62,021 bases of DNA from a virus, in IMG/VR virus record IMGVR_UViG_3300030109_004637, positions 1-62,021 of that record; one strand, written 5' to 3'. A model generated the notes under the pieces. It saw nothing but the letters and a program-made list of their open reading frames with translations, was not told where the DNA came from and did no database searches. Shown piece after piece: positions 40,053 to 48,690 of the stretch. The position numbers and the translations under genes were made by a program. Each line of letters starts with the position of its first letter. Position 1 is the stretch's first letter.

Positions 40053-40625
40053 ATGGATAAATTTAACGAGTTAAACCTCAAACTAGCAGAAATGCAAACA
40101 AAATTTAAATCGAAGAAAAGTAGATTTAATAACTTCGGCAAATACCACTTTAGAAGTGCTGAAGATATATTAGAGGCTATAAAGCCTTTCCTTTTAGAAC
40201 TAGGTGTTACTGTAACTATTAATGAAAACTTAATTAATAATGAATATACAAGTGGCATAAATATACCGATGATTGAGTCTGATGCGCGTATTAGTGATGG
40301 TAAAAATGCTATACATGCATGCGCTATTGTTGGCGTTGATCTTAATCAAAAAGGTATGCAAACTCCACAACAGTTCGGTAGTGCTTCTTCATATGCTAAG
40401 AAATATGCACTAGGTAATCTTTTACTTATTGATGATACTCAGGACAGTGATGCTGTAAATGATCACGGTAAATCTACTCCTAAAATTAAAGAACGCAAGT
40501 CGTTAACTAAATCATCAGATAATTTTAATAAAGCTAAAGATTATATAAAGTCTGGAGGTACAATTGAAACTATTAAATCAAAGTACACAATGTCTAAAGA
40601 CGTTGAGACAGCTTTATTAGCATGA
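40053..40625 (+). CDS. ERF-family single-strand annealing recombinase
   Basis: A 190-residue protein with ERF hallmarks: KYHFRSAEDILEAIKPFLLELGVTVTI near the start and QQFGSASSYAKKYALGNLLLIDDTQDSDA in the middle, matching the GSAxxYAxRYAL-LLGI motif. It anneals complementary single strands during phage recombination, typically with a partner exonuclease, which is the next gene. First gene after promoter P11. Confidence 0.8.
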   Translation: MDKFNELNLKLAEMQTKFKSKKSRFNNFGKYHFRSAEDILEAIKPFLLELGVTVTINENLINNEYTSGINIPMIESDARISDGKNAIHACAIVGVDLNQKGMQTPQQFGSASSYAKKYALGNLLLIDDTQDSDAVNDHGKSTPKIKERKSLTKSSDNFNKAKDYIKSGGTIETIKSKYTMSKDVETALLA

Positions 40626-41353
40626 ATAAAAGCCAAACATTAATGAAGCTTAGGGATGATGAGCATTACTATGGAGACTTTGGTAAAAAGTACCTAAGTA
40701 ACTCTGATATAGCTACACTGCTTGGTAATCCCTTAGCTTTAGGCAAAACATCTCCGCCTAATCCTAATTTTTTAGTTGGTGGTTATTTTCATACTGCAAT
40801 ACTACAACCTGACAAGTTAAAAAAGTATAAAATAATAAATGCAACAACTAGAAACACTAAGGCTTATAAGGAGATGTCAGGTGGTGAACTATGTTTACTA
40901 CAGCACGAGGTTGATATCATAGAAAAAATGACAGATAAGTTTATAACTAATGATGTTTGTAGAGATTTAATAACTATACAAAACTGTTTATATGAAGAAC
41001 CAGGTATTGCAGAGATTGAAGGTCGTATGTGGAAAGGTAAAGCAGATGTTATTAATCAGTCTGAAAACTTAATAATAGATTTAAAAACTACAAACGACAT
41101 CAATACATTTAAATATTCTGCAAATAAATACAACTATGATAGTCAAGCTTTTATATATAAGACAATTTTTGGTATGGAGTTTTTATTTATTGCTATAGAT
41201 AAAAACACTCACCAAATAGGTATCTTTGATTGTTCAGATGAATTTTATGGTCGTGGACAAGACAAAGTTCAAAGAGCGGTTGAGGCTTATGAGTTATTTT
41301 TTGATTCAGAAGACTTTGATCCAAATCAATTTTTTATAACTAAAACCCTTTAA
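40622..41353 (+). CDS. RecE/Cas4-like PD-(D/E)XK exonuclease
   Basis: A 243-residue nuclease: LVGGYFHTAILQP (His57), GIAEIEGRMWKGKADVI (Glu131, Asp142), LIIDLKTTND (Asp153, Lys155) and a Gln-Tyr-type YNYDSQAFIYKTIFG, the motif set of RecE/RecB-type exonucleases (PDDEXK-like exodeoxyribonuclease 8). It overlaps the ERF stop codon (ATGA), forming a two-gene recombination pair. Confidence 0.8.
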   Translation: MNKSQTLMKLRDDEHYYGDFGKKYLSNSDIATLLGNPLALGKTSPPNPNFLVGGYFHTAILQPDKLKKYKIINATTRNTKAYKEMSGGELCLLQHEVDIIEKMTDKFITNDVCRDLITIQNCLYEEPGIAEIEGRMWKGKADVINQSENLIIDLKTTNDINTFKYSANKYNYDSQAFIYKTIFGMEFLFIAIDKNTHQIGIFDCSDEFYGRGQDKVQRAVEAYELFFDSEDFDPNQFFITKTL

Positions 41354-41355
41354 TT

Positions 41356-41664
41356 ATGGCAGGAATAATAACCGGCAGTATAAACCTTAGTAATATACCA
41401 AAGGACAAGATCATCGATGGTAAGAAAGGTAAGTATTTGCCAATATCAATATCTATTAATGACGAGCCTGATCAGTTTGGTAATCAAGGTCCTATAGTTG
41501 TTAGTCAGAGTAAAGAGGAGAGGGAGGCAAAGTCTGCAAAGACTTATTTAGGTAATATCAAAGTTGTATGGGGTAATGGCGTTATGCCTGATCCAACACC
41601 ACGAGATGATCAACCTATGCCAACTAAAGCTCAAGCTCCAATTGACAACGATCTACCGTTTTAA
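41356..41664 (+). CDS. ssb: Single-stranded DNA-binding protein
   Basis: A 102-residue protein with a beta-rich body (KGKYLPISISINDEPDQFGNQGPIVVSQ; KTYLGNIKVVW) and the acidic tail APIDNDLPF, matching the protein-interaction tip (DDDIPF) of SSB proteins. It lies between recombination and primase-helicase genes. The OB fold is inferred from size, tail and context. Confidence 0.7.
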   Translation: MAGIITGSINLSNIPKDKIIDGKKGKYLPISISINDEPDQFGNQGPIVVSQSKEEREAKSAKTYLGNIKVVWGNGVMPDPTPRDDQPMPTKAQAPIDNDLPF

Positions 41665-41667
41665 TAG

Positions 41668-43380
41668 ATGAATATAAATACCACGGAGATTAATGGTTTC
41701 ATTATTGATACATTTAATCAATATCACCTAGAAGAAGGTAAAACGCAGGGGACTTGTCCTCTGTGCTCTTCTACTAGAAAACCAGCTAATCAAAAGGCAA
41801 AGTGTGCAAGCTACGACTGGGAAAGAGGTCTTGGTACATGTCACAATTGCAATACCACATTTCAATTACATACATACCAACGTAAAGGCGGTAGTGAAAA
41901 AGAATATGTAAGGCCTGGAGTTGATACCATTATGAAGGTTGATACCAAAGTTGAAAAGTGGTTTAAGTCTAGAGGTATATCAAAACAAACACTTGATGAC
42001 TTACGTGTAAGCGAAGGTAAAGAGTGGATGCCACAGACTGGGCAAGGTGAAAATACTATCAGGTTTAATTATTTTATGGGTGATCAGTTGATTAACATAA
42101 AATATAGAGATGGTAGAAAAAACTTCAAGTTATTTAAAGGTGCAGAGAAAATATTCTACAATATTAATTCAGTTGTAGGTTATGACTCTTGTATAATAGT
42201 AGAAGGTGAGATGGATGTACTAGCACTACACGAAGCCGGTATTAAAAATGCAATATCAGTTCCTAACGGTGCTACATTAAATTCAAACAACTTAGACTAT
42301 TTAGATAACTGTATAGATTATCTTGAAGACAAAACCAAGATTATATTAGCTGTAGATGCTGATGAAGCAGGACAAGCTTTACGTCAAGAGTTTATACGTA
42401 GACTAGGCGCTGAAGTTTGTTATCTTGTAGACTTTAATGGCTGTAAAGACGCTAACGAATATTTGTTGGAGTTTGGATCAGAAAAGTTGAACAAAGTTAT
42501 AAACTTAGCAGTTCAAGTACCACTTGAAAATGTTTCAACATTAAAAGATGTAGAAGAAGATCTTAAAGATTTTGTTATCAACGGTTTTAAACCCGGTTAC
42601 CAAATAGGTATAGATAATTTTGATAGAATATTTTCAACATATACATCTCAGTTTATAACTGTAACAGGTATACCAAGTTCAGGTAAATCAGATTTTGTTG
42701 ACCAAATGGTAGTTGGTTATAATAAAAATTACCAATGGAAAACAGCATTTGCATCACCTGAAAATCAACCTATATACCTACATGCTCACAAGTTGATGCG
42801 TAAAGTTTGGGGCACAATGCCTAGATCATCTGAAATAGGTGGTAACAAATGGAACGAGGTTACGGAGCATGTTAACGATAATTTTTTCTTTATTGATATG
42901 GATAAATATAATCTTGATGCTGTGCTACGCAAAGGCGCTGAGCTTGTAAAGCGTAAAGGTATCAAGTGTTTAGTTATAGATCCATTTAATAAAGTTAGAC
43001 AAGTAGATGCATCAGGAGACGTCAATGTTTATACATTGGAGTATCTTAGTAAAATTGAAGTATTCGCTAGGAAGTATGACGTACTTGTTATCGTAGTAGC
43101 TCACCCTACTAAAATGTATAAAGATAAAGATGGTAAAATGGAAGAGCCAACGATGTATAACATCAAAGGCGGTGGAGAATGGTATGATTCAAGTTATCAT
43201 GGTTTATTAGTACATAGGGATTATGAAGCTAAAACCACAAAAGTAAAAGTTCTTAAAGTTAAATTTCAAAACCTAGGCGAAAACGGTGCAGAGGCCCATT
43301 TTACATGGGAGCCAAAGTCCGGTTGCTACATACCAACAGCTGTGCAACTAGACGAACCTATGCCTTGGGAAGAAAGTTAG
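41668..43380 (+). CDS. Bifunctional primase-helicase (T7 gp4-like)
   Basis: A 570-residue protein. An N-terminal zinc ribbon uses Cys30, Cys33, Cys58 and Cys61; the TOPRIM primase domain has IIVEGEMD (Glu179, Glu181) and ILAVDADEAG (Asp230, Asp232); the DnaB-type helicase has Walker A GIPSSGKS (334-341) and Walker B KCLVIDP. This is the plan of the T7 gene 4 primase-helicase, unwinding DNA and making primers at the fork. No DNA polymerase gene is visible in the window, so a host polymerase may be used. Confidence 0.88.
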   Translation: MNINTTEINGFIIDTFNQYHLEEGKTQGTCPLCSSTRKPANQKAKCASYDWERGLGTCHNCNTTFQLHTYQRKGGSEKEYVRPGVDTIMKVDTKVEKWFKSRGISKQTLDDLRVSEGKEWMPQTGQGENTIRFNYFMGDQLINIKYRDGRKNFKLFKGAEKIFYNINSVVGYDSCIIVEGEMDVLALHEAGIKNAISVPNGATLNSNNLDYLDNCIDYLEDKTKIILAVDADEAGQALRQEFIRRLGAEVCYLVDFNGCKDANEYLLEFGSEKLNKVINLAVQVPLENVSTLKDVEEDLKDFVINGFKPGYQIGIDNFDRIFSTYTSQFITVTGIPSSGKSDFVDQMVVGYNKNYQWKTAFASPENQPIYLHAHKLMRKVWGTMPRSSEIGGNKWNEVTEHVNDNFFFIDMDKYNLDAVLRKGAELVKRKGIKCLVIDPFNKVRQVDASGDVNVYTLEYLSKIEVFARKYDVLVIVVAHPTKMYKDKDGKMEEPTMYNIKGGGEWYDSSYHGLLVHRDYEAKTTKVKVLKVKFQNLGENGAEAHFTWEPKSGCYIPTAVQLDEPMPWEES

Positions 43381-43385
43381 ATTAT

Positions 43386-43613
43386 ATGGGCCCTTATAAT
43401 GCTACTACTGAAGACATGGATATTAGATTATGGTGTCACCGTAACAATATACATGTAACTCCAGTTCAAACAGGTTACCGTAAGAGACAGTGGTATGTTG
43501 AAGTTACAGTTAATGGTAAATCAACAATGTCACCTAAATCATATGATCATCTTAATATATGGGACAAAGTAATGGAATACAGAAAATATTACTATAATAA
43601 ATATGCGAAATAA
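43386..43613 (+). CDS. Small hypothetical protein
   Basis: A 75-residue basic protein from ATG 43386 (MGPYNATTEDMDIRLWCHRNNIHVTPVQTGYRKRQWYVEVTVNGKSTMSPK). Beta-rich with a KxxW-type strand. Five bases after the helicase stop. Function unknown. Confidence 0.5.
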   Translation: MGPYNATTEDMDIRLWCHRNNIHVTPVQTGYRKRQWYVEVTVNGKSTMSPKSYDHLNIWDKVMEYRKYYYNKYAK

Positions 43614-44256
43614 ATTTTATAATGCTAATGAAGTATTTAATCACTTTTGGTTTACAATAAGACACAAAGGTGTAAAGTTTGATAATACACTAGCTATGTT
43701 TAATGTAGGATTTGAAATAAAACATCCTTTAAAAAACAACATAGAAGCTCCTTGGCGTAAGTGGAATAAAGATTATGCTGACGCTGAGTGGCAATGGTAT
43801 TTATCAGGAGATCCTAGTATAAAAAAGCTAGGTAAAATATATGGTAAAGTTCCTAAGATATGGGAGCAAATGGCTGATGAAAAAGATAAAGTCAGATCAA
43901 ACTATGGTTGGCAATGGCAACGTAAAGATCAAATAGATAAAATAGTTTTTTTACTGAAAACACATCCTGATACTAGAAAAGCATCTATAAGTATATATGA
44001 TGCTAAAGAGTTTGATACTTATACTAATGATACGCCTTGCACATATGCAGTTAACTTTACAATATTAAATAACAGATTAAATATGTCTGTTGTAATGCGA
44101 TCTAATGATCTGTGGTTTGGTTTTTGCAATGATCAATATTGTTTTTCAATGTTACAAAAAATGATTGCAGATACGTTGTCTATGAACGTCGGAACGTATT
44201 ACCATTTTGCACAGAATTTTCATATATATAATAAACAATTAGAAGACCATGATTGA
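43603..44256 (+). CDS. Thymidylate-synthase family enzyme, predicted dCMP-type
   Basis: A 217-residue member of the thymidylate synthase/dCMP hydroxymethylase family. Conserved residues fall at E. coli ThyA positions: catalytic Cys146 (TPCTYAVNF), Arg166 and Asp169 (MRSNDLW). Position 177, Asn in dUMP enzymes, is Asp here (GFCNDQYC). In T4 dCMP hydroxymethylase and in engineered ThyA, Asp at this place gives dCMP preference, so it may methylate or hydroxymethylate dCMP. The usual His147 is Thr. Shorter than ThyA (264). Confidence 0.75.
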   Translation: MRNKFYNANEVFNHFWFTIRHKGVKFDNTLAMFNVGFEIKHPLKNNIEAPWRKWNKDYADAEWQWYLSGDPSIKKLGKIYGKVPKIWEQMADEKDKVRSNYGWQWQRKDQIDKIVFLLKTHPDTRKASISIYDAKEFDTYTNDTPCTYAVNFTILNNRLNMSVVMRSNDLWFGFCNDQYCFSMLQKMIADTLSMNVGTYYHFAQNFHIYNKQLEDHD

Positions 44257-45076
44257 TAAAAATAAAAGGTATCATTTGTACCATATACCAGGTAAAAAAA
44301 TAGGTGTTACCTGTGATCTTAATAACCGGGTCACTGTACAACAAGGATATAAAAAAGATGAATATGAAGTTTTAGAATCATCTAATGACATAAATTATGT
44401 ATCTTTGAGGGAACATCAACTTCAAGAAGAGTATGGTTACAAAAAAGATATGCGACCATACAAAGAAGTTATTAAATCTAAAATTAAAATTAAATCAAAT
44501 AAAATGAATGATAAAAAAGTGTTAAGTTCAAGTCCTGCAACTACTACTTTTCCTTGTCCTATAGTAGATCTTAGATCTTATCTACTTAATAATAAAAATT
44601 ACGAGTGGATTATGCCTACAGGAATTACTGTTTGTTTAGATAAAACTAATATAGAGTGGATATTAAAAAATGCTAACAGATCTCAGTTTGGAGATGATAA
44701 GTGTTACATATATAATAAAGCTTTTGAAGATCAAATGAATAACAATACTGAAGTTGATGAACTTATGGAAGATAGATTTTTCTTAATAAGAAGTTGGGCT
44801 GTTGAAAAAGGTATATACAAAGGTGGTGATTCAAAAACTCAATATGTTAAGTTAATGGAAGAGGCAGGTGAATTAGCTAAAGCTTTACTTGAACGAGATG
44901 AACCTGAGATTATAGATGCAATAGGAGATATGGTAATAGTATTAACAAACCTAGCTAAGTTAGAAGGTCTTAATATTGAAGATTGTATTGATTCTGCTTA
45001 TAACGTTGTTAAACAAAGAGAAGGTAAAATGTTTAACGGAACATTTGTAAAAAATTCTATAACAGAATCATTATGA
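44249..45076 (+). CDS. GIY-YIG-like/MazG fusion protein
   Basis: A 275-residue protein with two parts. Residues 7-70 (YHLYHIPGKKIGVTCDLNNRVTVQQGYKKDEYEVLES) look like a degenerate GIY-YIG nuclease start. Residues about 180-265 are a MazG-type NTP pyrophosphohydrolase: KLMEEAGELAKAL (Glu204, 205, 208) and EIIDAIGDM (Asp223, Asp227), closing with NVVKQREGKMFNGTF. A roughly 100-residue low-complexity linker joins them. The MazG half probably hydrolyses NTPs or alarmones; the nuclease half lacks visible key residues. Confidence 0.65.
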   Translation: MIDKNKRYHLYHIPGKKIGVTCDLNNRVTVQQGYKKDEYEVLESSNDINYVSLREHQLQEEYGYKKDMRPYKEVIKSKIKIKSNKMNDKKVLSSSPATTTFPCPIVDLRSYLLNNKNYEWIMPTGITVCLDKTNIEWILKNANRSQFGDDKCYIYNKAFEDQMNNNTEVDELMEDRFFLIRSWAVEKGIYKGGDSKTQYVKLMEEAGELAKALLERDEPEIIDAIGDMVIVLTNLAKLEGLNIEDCIDSAYNVVKQREGKMFNGTFVKNSITESL

Positions 45077-45363
45077 AAAAGCCTGAAAGCATAAATATAG
45101 AGTTTAGGGATCCTGTTGTAAAACGTGTTGTACAAAAGTTTGTAGACAGATCAAATGTAGGTTTTAAAAAGTATGGCAGAACATTAAATAGTGAAAGATT
45201 AGGTGGTCACAAAGACTTAGTTGCTTACCTAAATGATATACAAGAAGAGTTAATGGATGCAATACTATATATACAGACTGCACGCGAAGAGCTAGCTGAT
45301 CTTAGAGAAGATGCGCTTGTCCGTAAATTAAAAGAAAAATATGGCGAATCGTTTGAAGATTAG
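45073..45363 (+). CDS. MazG-like all-alpha NTP pyrophosphatase
   Basis: A 96-residue helical protein with a SNVGFKKYGRTL segment and the motif YLNDIQEELMDAILYIQTAREEL, matching short MazG-like phage proteins (EE...D metal site). ATGA overlap with the fusion gene before it and a 23-base overlap with the nuclease gene after it. Likely acts on nucleotides in the same pathway. Confidence 0.6.
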   Translation: MKKPESINIEFRDPVVKRVVQKFVDRSNVGFKKYGRTLNSERLGGHKDLVAYLNDIQEELMDAILYIQTAREELADLREDALVRKLKEKYGESFED

Positions 45364-45814
45364 AAGAAAAAAAGGTCCAGTTGTAGCAAAAAAAATAACT
45401 TATAATAATATAACTTTTGCTTCTGGTCTTGAGAAATATATGTATATCGCTTTAAAAAAAGCAAAAATTAAATTTAAATATGAAGGAGAAAGTTTTATAT
45501 TGGTTAAATCATTTAATGTTAACCGTGCGACTTATGAACGCCAGAATAATGGAAAAGGTGAATATATTGATAGAGGAAATAAAAAAATTCTAGGTATAAA
45601 ATATACGCCTGATTTTGTAGGTAAAGATTTTATAATAGAAACAAAAGGTAGAGCTAATGAGTCTTTTCCTATGAGATGGAAGTTATTTAAAAAACATCTT
45701 ATGGAAATAGGTGACAATAGGCTACTATATAAACCACAAACCAACAAGGAGTGTGACAGAACTGTAGAATTAATAACAAGAAAAAGAACATGGGATTATT
45801 TGAAGAAAGAATAG
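45341..45814 (+). CDS. PD-(D/E)XK endonuclease (T7 endo I/resolvase type)
   Basis: A 157-residue basic nuclease: ITFASGLEKYMYIALKKAKIKFKYEGE (Glu), GIKYTPDFVGKDFIIETKG (Asp ... Glu-x-Lys) and a basic C-terminus. The motif spacing fits endonuclease I or DUF1064-type junction resolvases, which cut branched DNA before packaging. A TGACAATAG-like half site at 45713 in this gene is probably chance. Confidence 0.7.
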   Translation: MANRLKIRRKKGPVVAKKITYNNITFASGLEKYMYIALKKAKIKFKYEGESFILVKSFNVNRATYERQNNGKGEYIDRGNKKILGIKYTPDFVGKDFIIETKGRANESFPMRWKLFKKHLMEIGDNRLLYKPQTNKECDRTVELITRKRTWDYLKKE

Positions 45815-46749
45815 AATACAAACCTTTTGAGTACCCTGAGTATTATACTGAGGGTTGGTTGAAACAAGCTCAAGCATTTTGGTTACATACTGAAATACCA
45901 ATGTCAGGTGATGTTAAAGATTGGAACGAAAAATTAACACCTGAAGAAAAAAATCTAGTAGGTAATATATTATTAGGTTTTGCACAGACCGAGTGTGCAG
46001 TATCAGATTACTGGACGCAAAATGTAGTATCATGGTTTCCAAAACATGAAATACAACAAATGGCTATGATGTTTGGTTCGCAAGAAACAATACATGCAGT
46101 AGCTTATAGTTATTTAAACGAAACATTAGGATTAGATGATTTTCAAGCGTTTTTACATGAGCCTGCAACGGCTGAGAGATTTGATAATCTCGTTGGATAC
46201 ACCGGTACCGAAAAGTTGGGGATTGCACGATCGCTTGCAATCTTTTCCGCTTTTGCTGAGGGTGTTAGCCTTTATAGTGCTTTTGCTGTGTTATATTCTT
46301 TCCAACTTCGTAATCTTCTTAAAGGAATTGGTCAGCAAATGAAGTGGAGTGTAAGAGATGAAAGTTTACATAGTAAAATGGGTTGTAGGCTATTTAATCA
46401 TATGTGTGAAGAACATACTGAATTAAGAGTTCAAGCTGGACCAGCTATAAAATCTGCTGCAGAAGTAATGGTTGAATTAGAAGAAAAGTATATTGACAAG
46501 ATGTTTGAAATGGGTGATGTTGAAGGTATAAAAGCTTTTGACTTAAAACAGTTTATAAGAAAAAGATGTAATGAAAAGCTCAGAGAACTAGGATATACTG
46601 ATATGTTTACTTTTGAAGAAAAAGCCGCAGCAGAACTTGATTGGTTTTATCACTTAACTGGTGGTCACACACATACAGACTTTTTTGCAATGAGACCTAC
46701 TGATTATAGTAAAGCTAATGAAGGAGAAGATTTCGAAGATATTTGGTAA
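45790..46749 (+). CDS. nrdB: Ribonucleotide reductase class I beta subunit
   Basis: A 319-residue R2 protein. Metal-site residues align by spacing with E. coli NrdB: Glu68 (for Asp84), Glu99, His102, Glu157, Glu191, His194; Tyr106 takes the radical position (E. coli Tyr122). Glu rather than Asp as first ligand is unusual beside a retained Tyr. The protein is shorter than the host form (376). Codons for about residues 120-183 lie in a patch of 50% G+C. Works with NrdA to make dNTPs. Confidence 0.9.
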   Translation: MGLFEERIEYKPFEYPEYYTEGWLKQAQAFWLHTEIPMSGDVKDWNEKLTPEEKNLVGNILLGFAQTECAVSDYWTQNVVSWFPKHEIQQMAMMFGSQETIHAVAYSYLNETLGLDDFQAFLHEPATAERFDNLVGYTGTEKLGIARSLAIFSAFAEGVSLYSAFAVLYSFQLRNLLKGIGQQMKWSVRDESLHSKMGCRLFNHMCEEHTELRVQAGPAIKSAAEVMVELEEKYIDKMFEMGDVEGIKAFDLKQFIRKRCNEKLRELGYTDMFTFEEKAAAELDWFYHLTGGHTHTDFFAMRPTDYSKANEGEDFEDIW

Positions 46750-46984
46750 AATAGAAAAACAACTTGTTAGAAGAAGAAGTCTTTCTCCTTGGGAGAAGAT
46801 GTATGAAAGAATAGGTTATATGGGTAGTGGTTTTTTAATTGCTGCTCAATGGTCTATATCAGCTGAACTTTATGTAGTAGGATTTATATTAGTTATGGTT
46901 CAGACAAGTTCAAGAAGACAATGGAATTTAGTAATATTAAATCTAAACGGTTTAATAGCTTGGTTAATACACCTTTTAAAATAA
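46718..46984 (+). CDS. Membrane protein between nrdB and nrdA
   Basis: An 88-residue protein with two hydrophobic segments (GSGFLIAAQWSISAELYVVGFILVMV and WNLVILNLNGLIAWLIHLL) and a basic start (MKEKISKIFGKIEKQLVRRRS). It overlaps the nrdB end by 32 bases; ATG 46799 is an alternative. A membrane protein inside an nrd operon is unusual; function unknown. Confidence 0.5.
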   Translation: MKEKISKIFGKIEKQLVRRRSLSPWEKMYERIGYMGSGFLIAAQWSISAELYVVGFILVMVQTSSRRQWNLVILNLNGLIAWLIHLLK

Positions 46985-46989
46985 AATAA

Positions 46990-48690
46990 ATGACTAGTAG
47001 TAATAGATGGATTAAAGGAGAAGATTACCCTGCGTGGGCAGATGGTGATGTTTATAAAAAAACAATACAAGGAGGTTACTTACTTCCTGATGAAACACCG
47101 CGTGATGCATATATGCGTGTTGCTAAGACCGTCTCGAGGCGTTTAGACAAGCCAGAGATGGCAGATAAATTTTTTGAATACATATGGCATGGCTGGTTGT
47201 GTTTGGCATCTCCTGTGTTGTCTAATACAGGAACTGATAGAGGCTTACCAATTAGCTGTTTTGGTATTGATGTAGCAGATTCAATATATGATATAGGCAC
47301 TAAAAACCTAGAGATGATGTTACTTGCAAAGCACGGTGGAGGTGTAGGTATTGGTATTAACCAAATCAGACCTGCAGGTTCAACTATAACAGGTAACGGC
47401 ACATCAGATGGTGTTGTACCTTTTTGTAAAATATATGATTCAACTATATTAGCAACAAATCAAGGATCAGTAAGACGTGGTGCTGCTAGTGTTAACTTAA
47501 ATATAGAACATTCAGACTTTGAAGACTGGTTAGATATTAGAGAACCTAAAGGCGATGTAAATAGACAATCACTTAACATGCATCAATGTGCTATTATAGG
47601 TGATAAGTTTATGCGTAAGTTAACTGCAGGTGATAAAGTTGCAAGAAGAAAATGGAGTGCACTTTTACAAAAGCGTAAAGCAACAGGTGAACCTTATATA
47701 ATGTTTAAAGGTAATGTTAACAAAGTAAACCCTCCAGCATATAAGGATAACGCTTTAAAAGTATTTATGACAAACATATGCTCTGAGATAGCACTACATA
47801 CAGATGAGAACCATAGCTTTGTATGTTGTTTGTCTAGTTTAAACCTAGCTAAGTACGATGAGTGGAAAGATACAAACTTAATATATGATAGTACTTTCTT
47901 TTTAGATGGTGTTATGGAAGAGTTTATACAAAGAGCTAAAGGTTTAAAAGGTTTTGAAAATGCAGTCAGATCTGCTGATAAAGGTAGAGCAATAGGTCTA
48001 GGTGTATTAGGTTGGCATACATATTTACAAGAAAAAAATCTACCATTTGAGGGATTATTAGCGCAACATGAAACACGAAGAATATTTAGCCAAATTAAAA
48101 TCGAAAGCGAACGAGCTAGTATGGCTCTTGCTAATCAGTACGGGGAACCGCTCTGGTGTGTTGGTACGGGATTTAGGAACACTCATCTTAGAGCTATTGC
48201 TCCTACTGTTAGTAACAGTAAGCTTAGTGGTAATATTAGTGCCGGCATTGAACCTTGGGCTGCTAATGTATTTACTGAGCAGAGTGCAAAAGGTACTTTC
48301 ATACGTAAAAACCCTACTCTGGAAAAAGTCTTAGATAAATTAAATATGAATACTAGTGAAGTTTGGGAGAAGATATTAGCTGACGGTGGATCCGTACAGG
48401 ATGTCAAAGGACTTGACGATGAAACTAAAGAGGTATTTAAAACATTTAAAGAACTTAATCAGCTAGAAATAGTTAATCAAGCAGGTATAAGACAACAATA
48501 CATAGATCAAAGTGTTAGTTTAAATCTAGCATTTCCATCTCAAGTAGATCCTAAATTTATTAATAAGGTTCATCTTGAAGCTTGGAAAAAAGGTATTAAA
48601 ACTTTATATTATATGAGAACAGAATCAGTTCTTCGTGGTGATATAGCTGAAAAAGCCATGGATGAAGATTGTTTAAGTTGTGATGGCTAG
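46990..48690 (+). CDS. nrdA: Ribonucleotide reductase class I alpha subunit
   Basis: A 566-residue R1 protein with active-site Cys90 (LPISCFG), the NxCxE loop Asn262/Cys264/Glu266 with Cys279/280 after it, and the C-terminal shuttle pair CLSC (561-564). It lacks the N-terminal ATP cone, so is much shorter than host NrdA (about 760) and may escape dATP inhibition. Residues about 357-477 are encoded by a patch near 50% G+C, including ISAGIEPWAANVF, a conserved region where introns and inteins often insert. Last gene of the plus-strand operon. Confidence 0.9.
   Translation: MTSSNRWIKGEDYPAWADGDVYKKTIQGGYLLPDETPRDAYMRVAKTVSRRLDKPEMADKFFEYIWHGWLCLASPVLSNTGTDRGLPISCFGIDVADSIYDIGTKNLEMMLLAKHGGGVGIGINQIRPAGSTITGNGTSDGVVPFCKIYDSTILATNQGSVRRGAASVNLNIEHSDFEDWLDIREPKGDVNRQSLNMHQCAIIGDKFMRKLTAGDKVARRKWSALLQKRKATGEPYIMFKGNVNKVNPPAYKDNALKVFMTNICSEIALHTDENHSFVCCLSSLNLAKYDEWKDTNLIYDSTFFLDGVMEEFIQRAKGLKGFENAVRSADKGRAIGLGVLGWHTYLQEKNLPFEGLLAQHETRRIFSQIKIESERASMALANQYGEPLWCVGTGFRNTHLRAIAPTVSNSKLSGNISAGIEPWAANVFTEQSAKGTFIRKNPTLEKVLDKLNMNTSEVWEKILADGGSVQDVKGLDDETKEVFKTFKELNQLEIVNQAGIRQQYIDQSVSLNLAFPSQVDPKFINKVHLEAWKKGIKTLYYMRTESVLRGDIAEKAMDEDCLSCDG

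Noticed and set aside
45713-45735. A possible fourth dyad copy (TGACAATAGGCTACTATATAA)
   Set aside because: Only one arm is present, inside a conserved nuclease gene, so chance is more likely.
48068-48334. An 88-codon shadow frame within nrdA
   Set aside because: It lies entirely in the GC-shifted patch and encodes a Leu-rich product without start context; NrdA is complete in its own frame.
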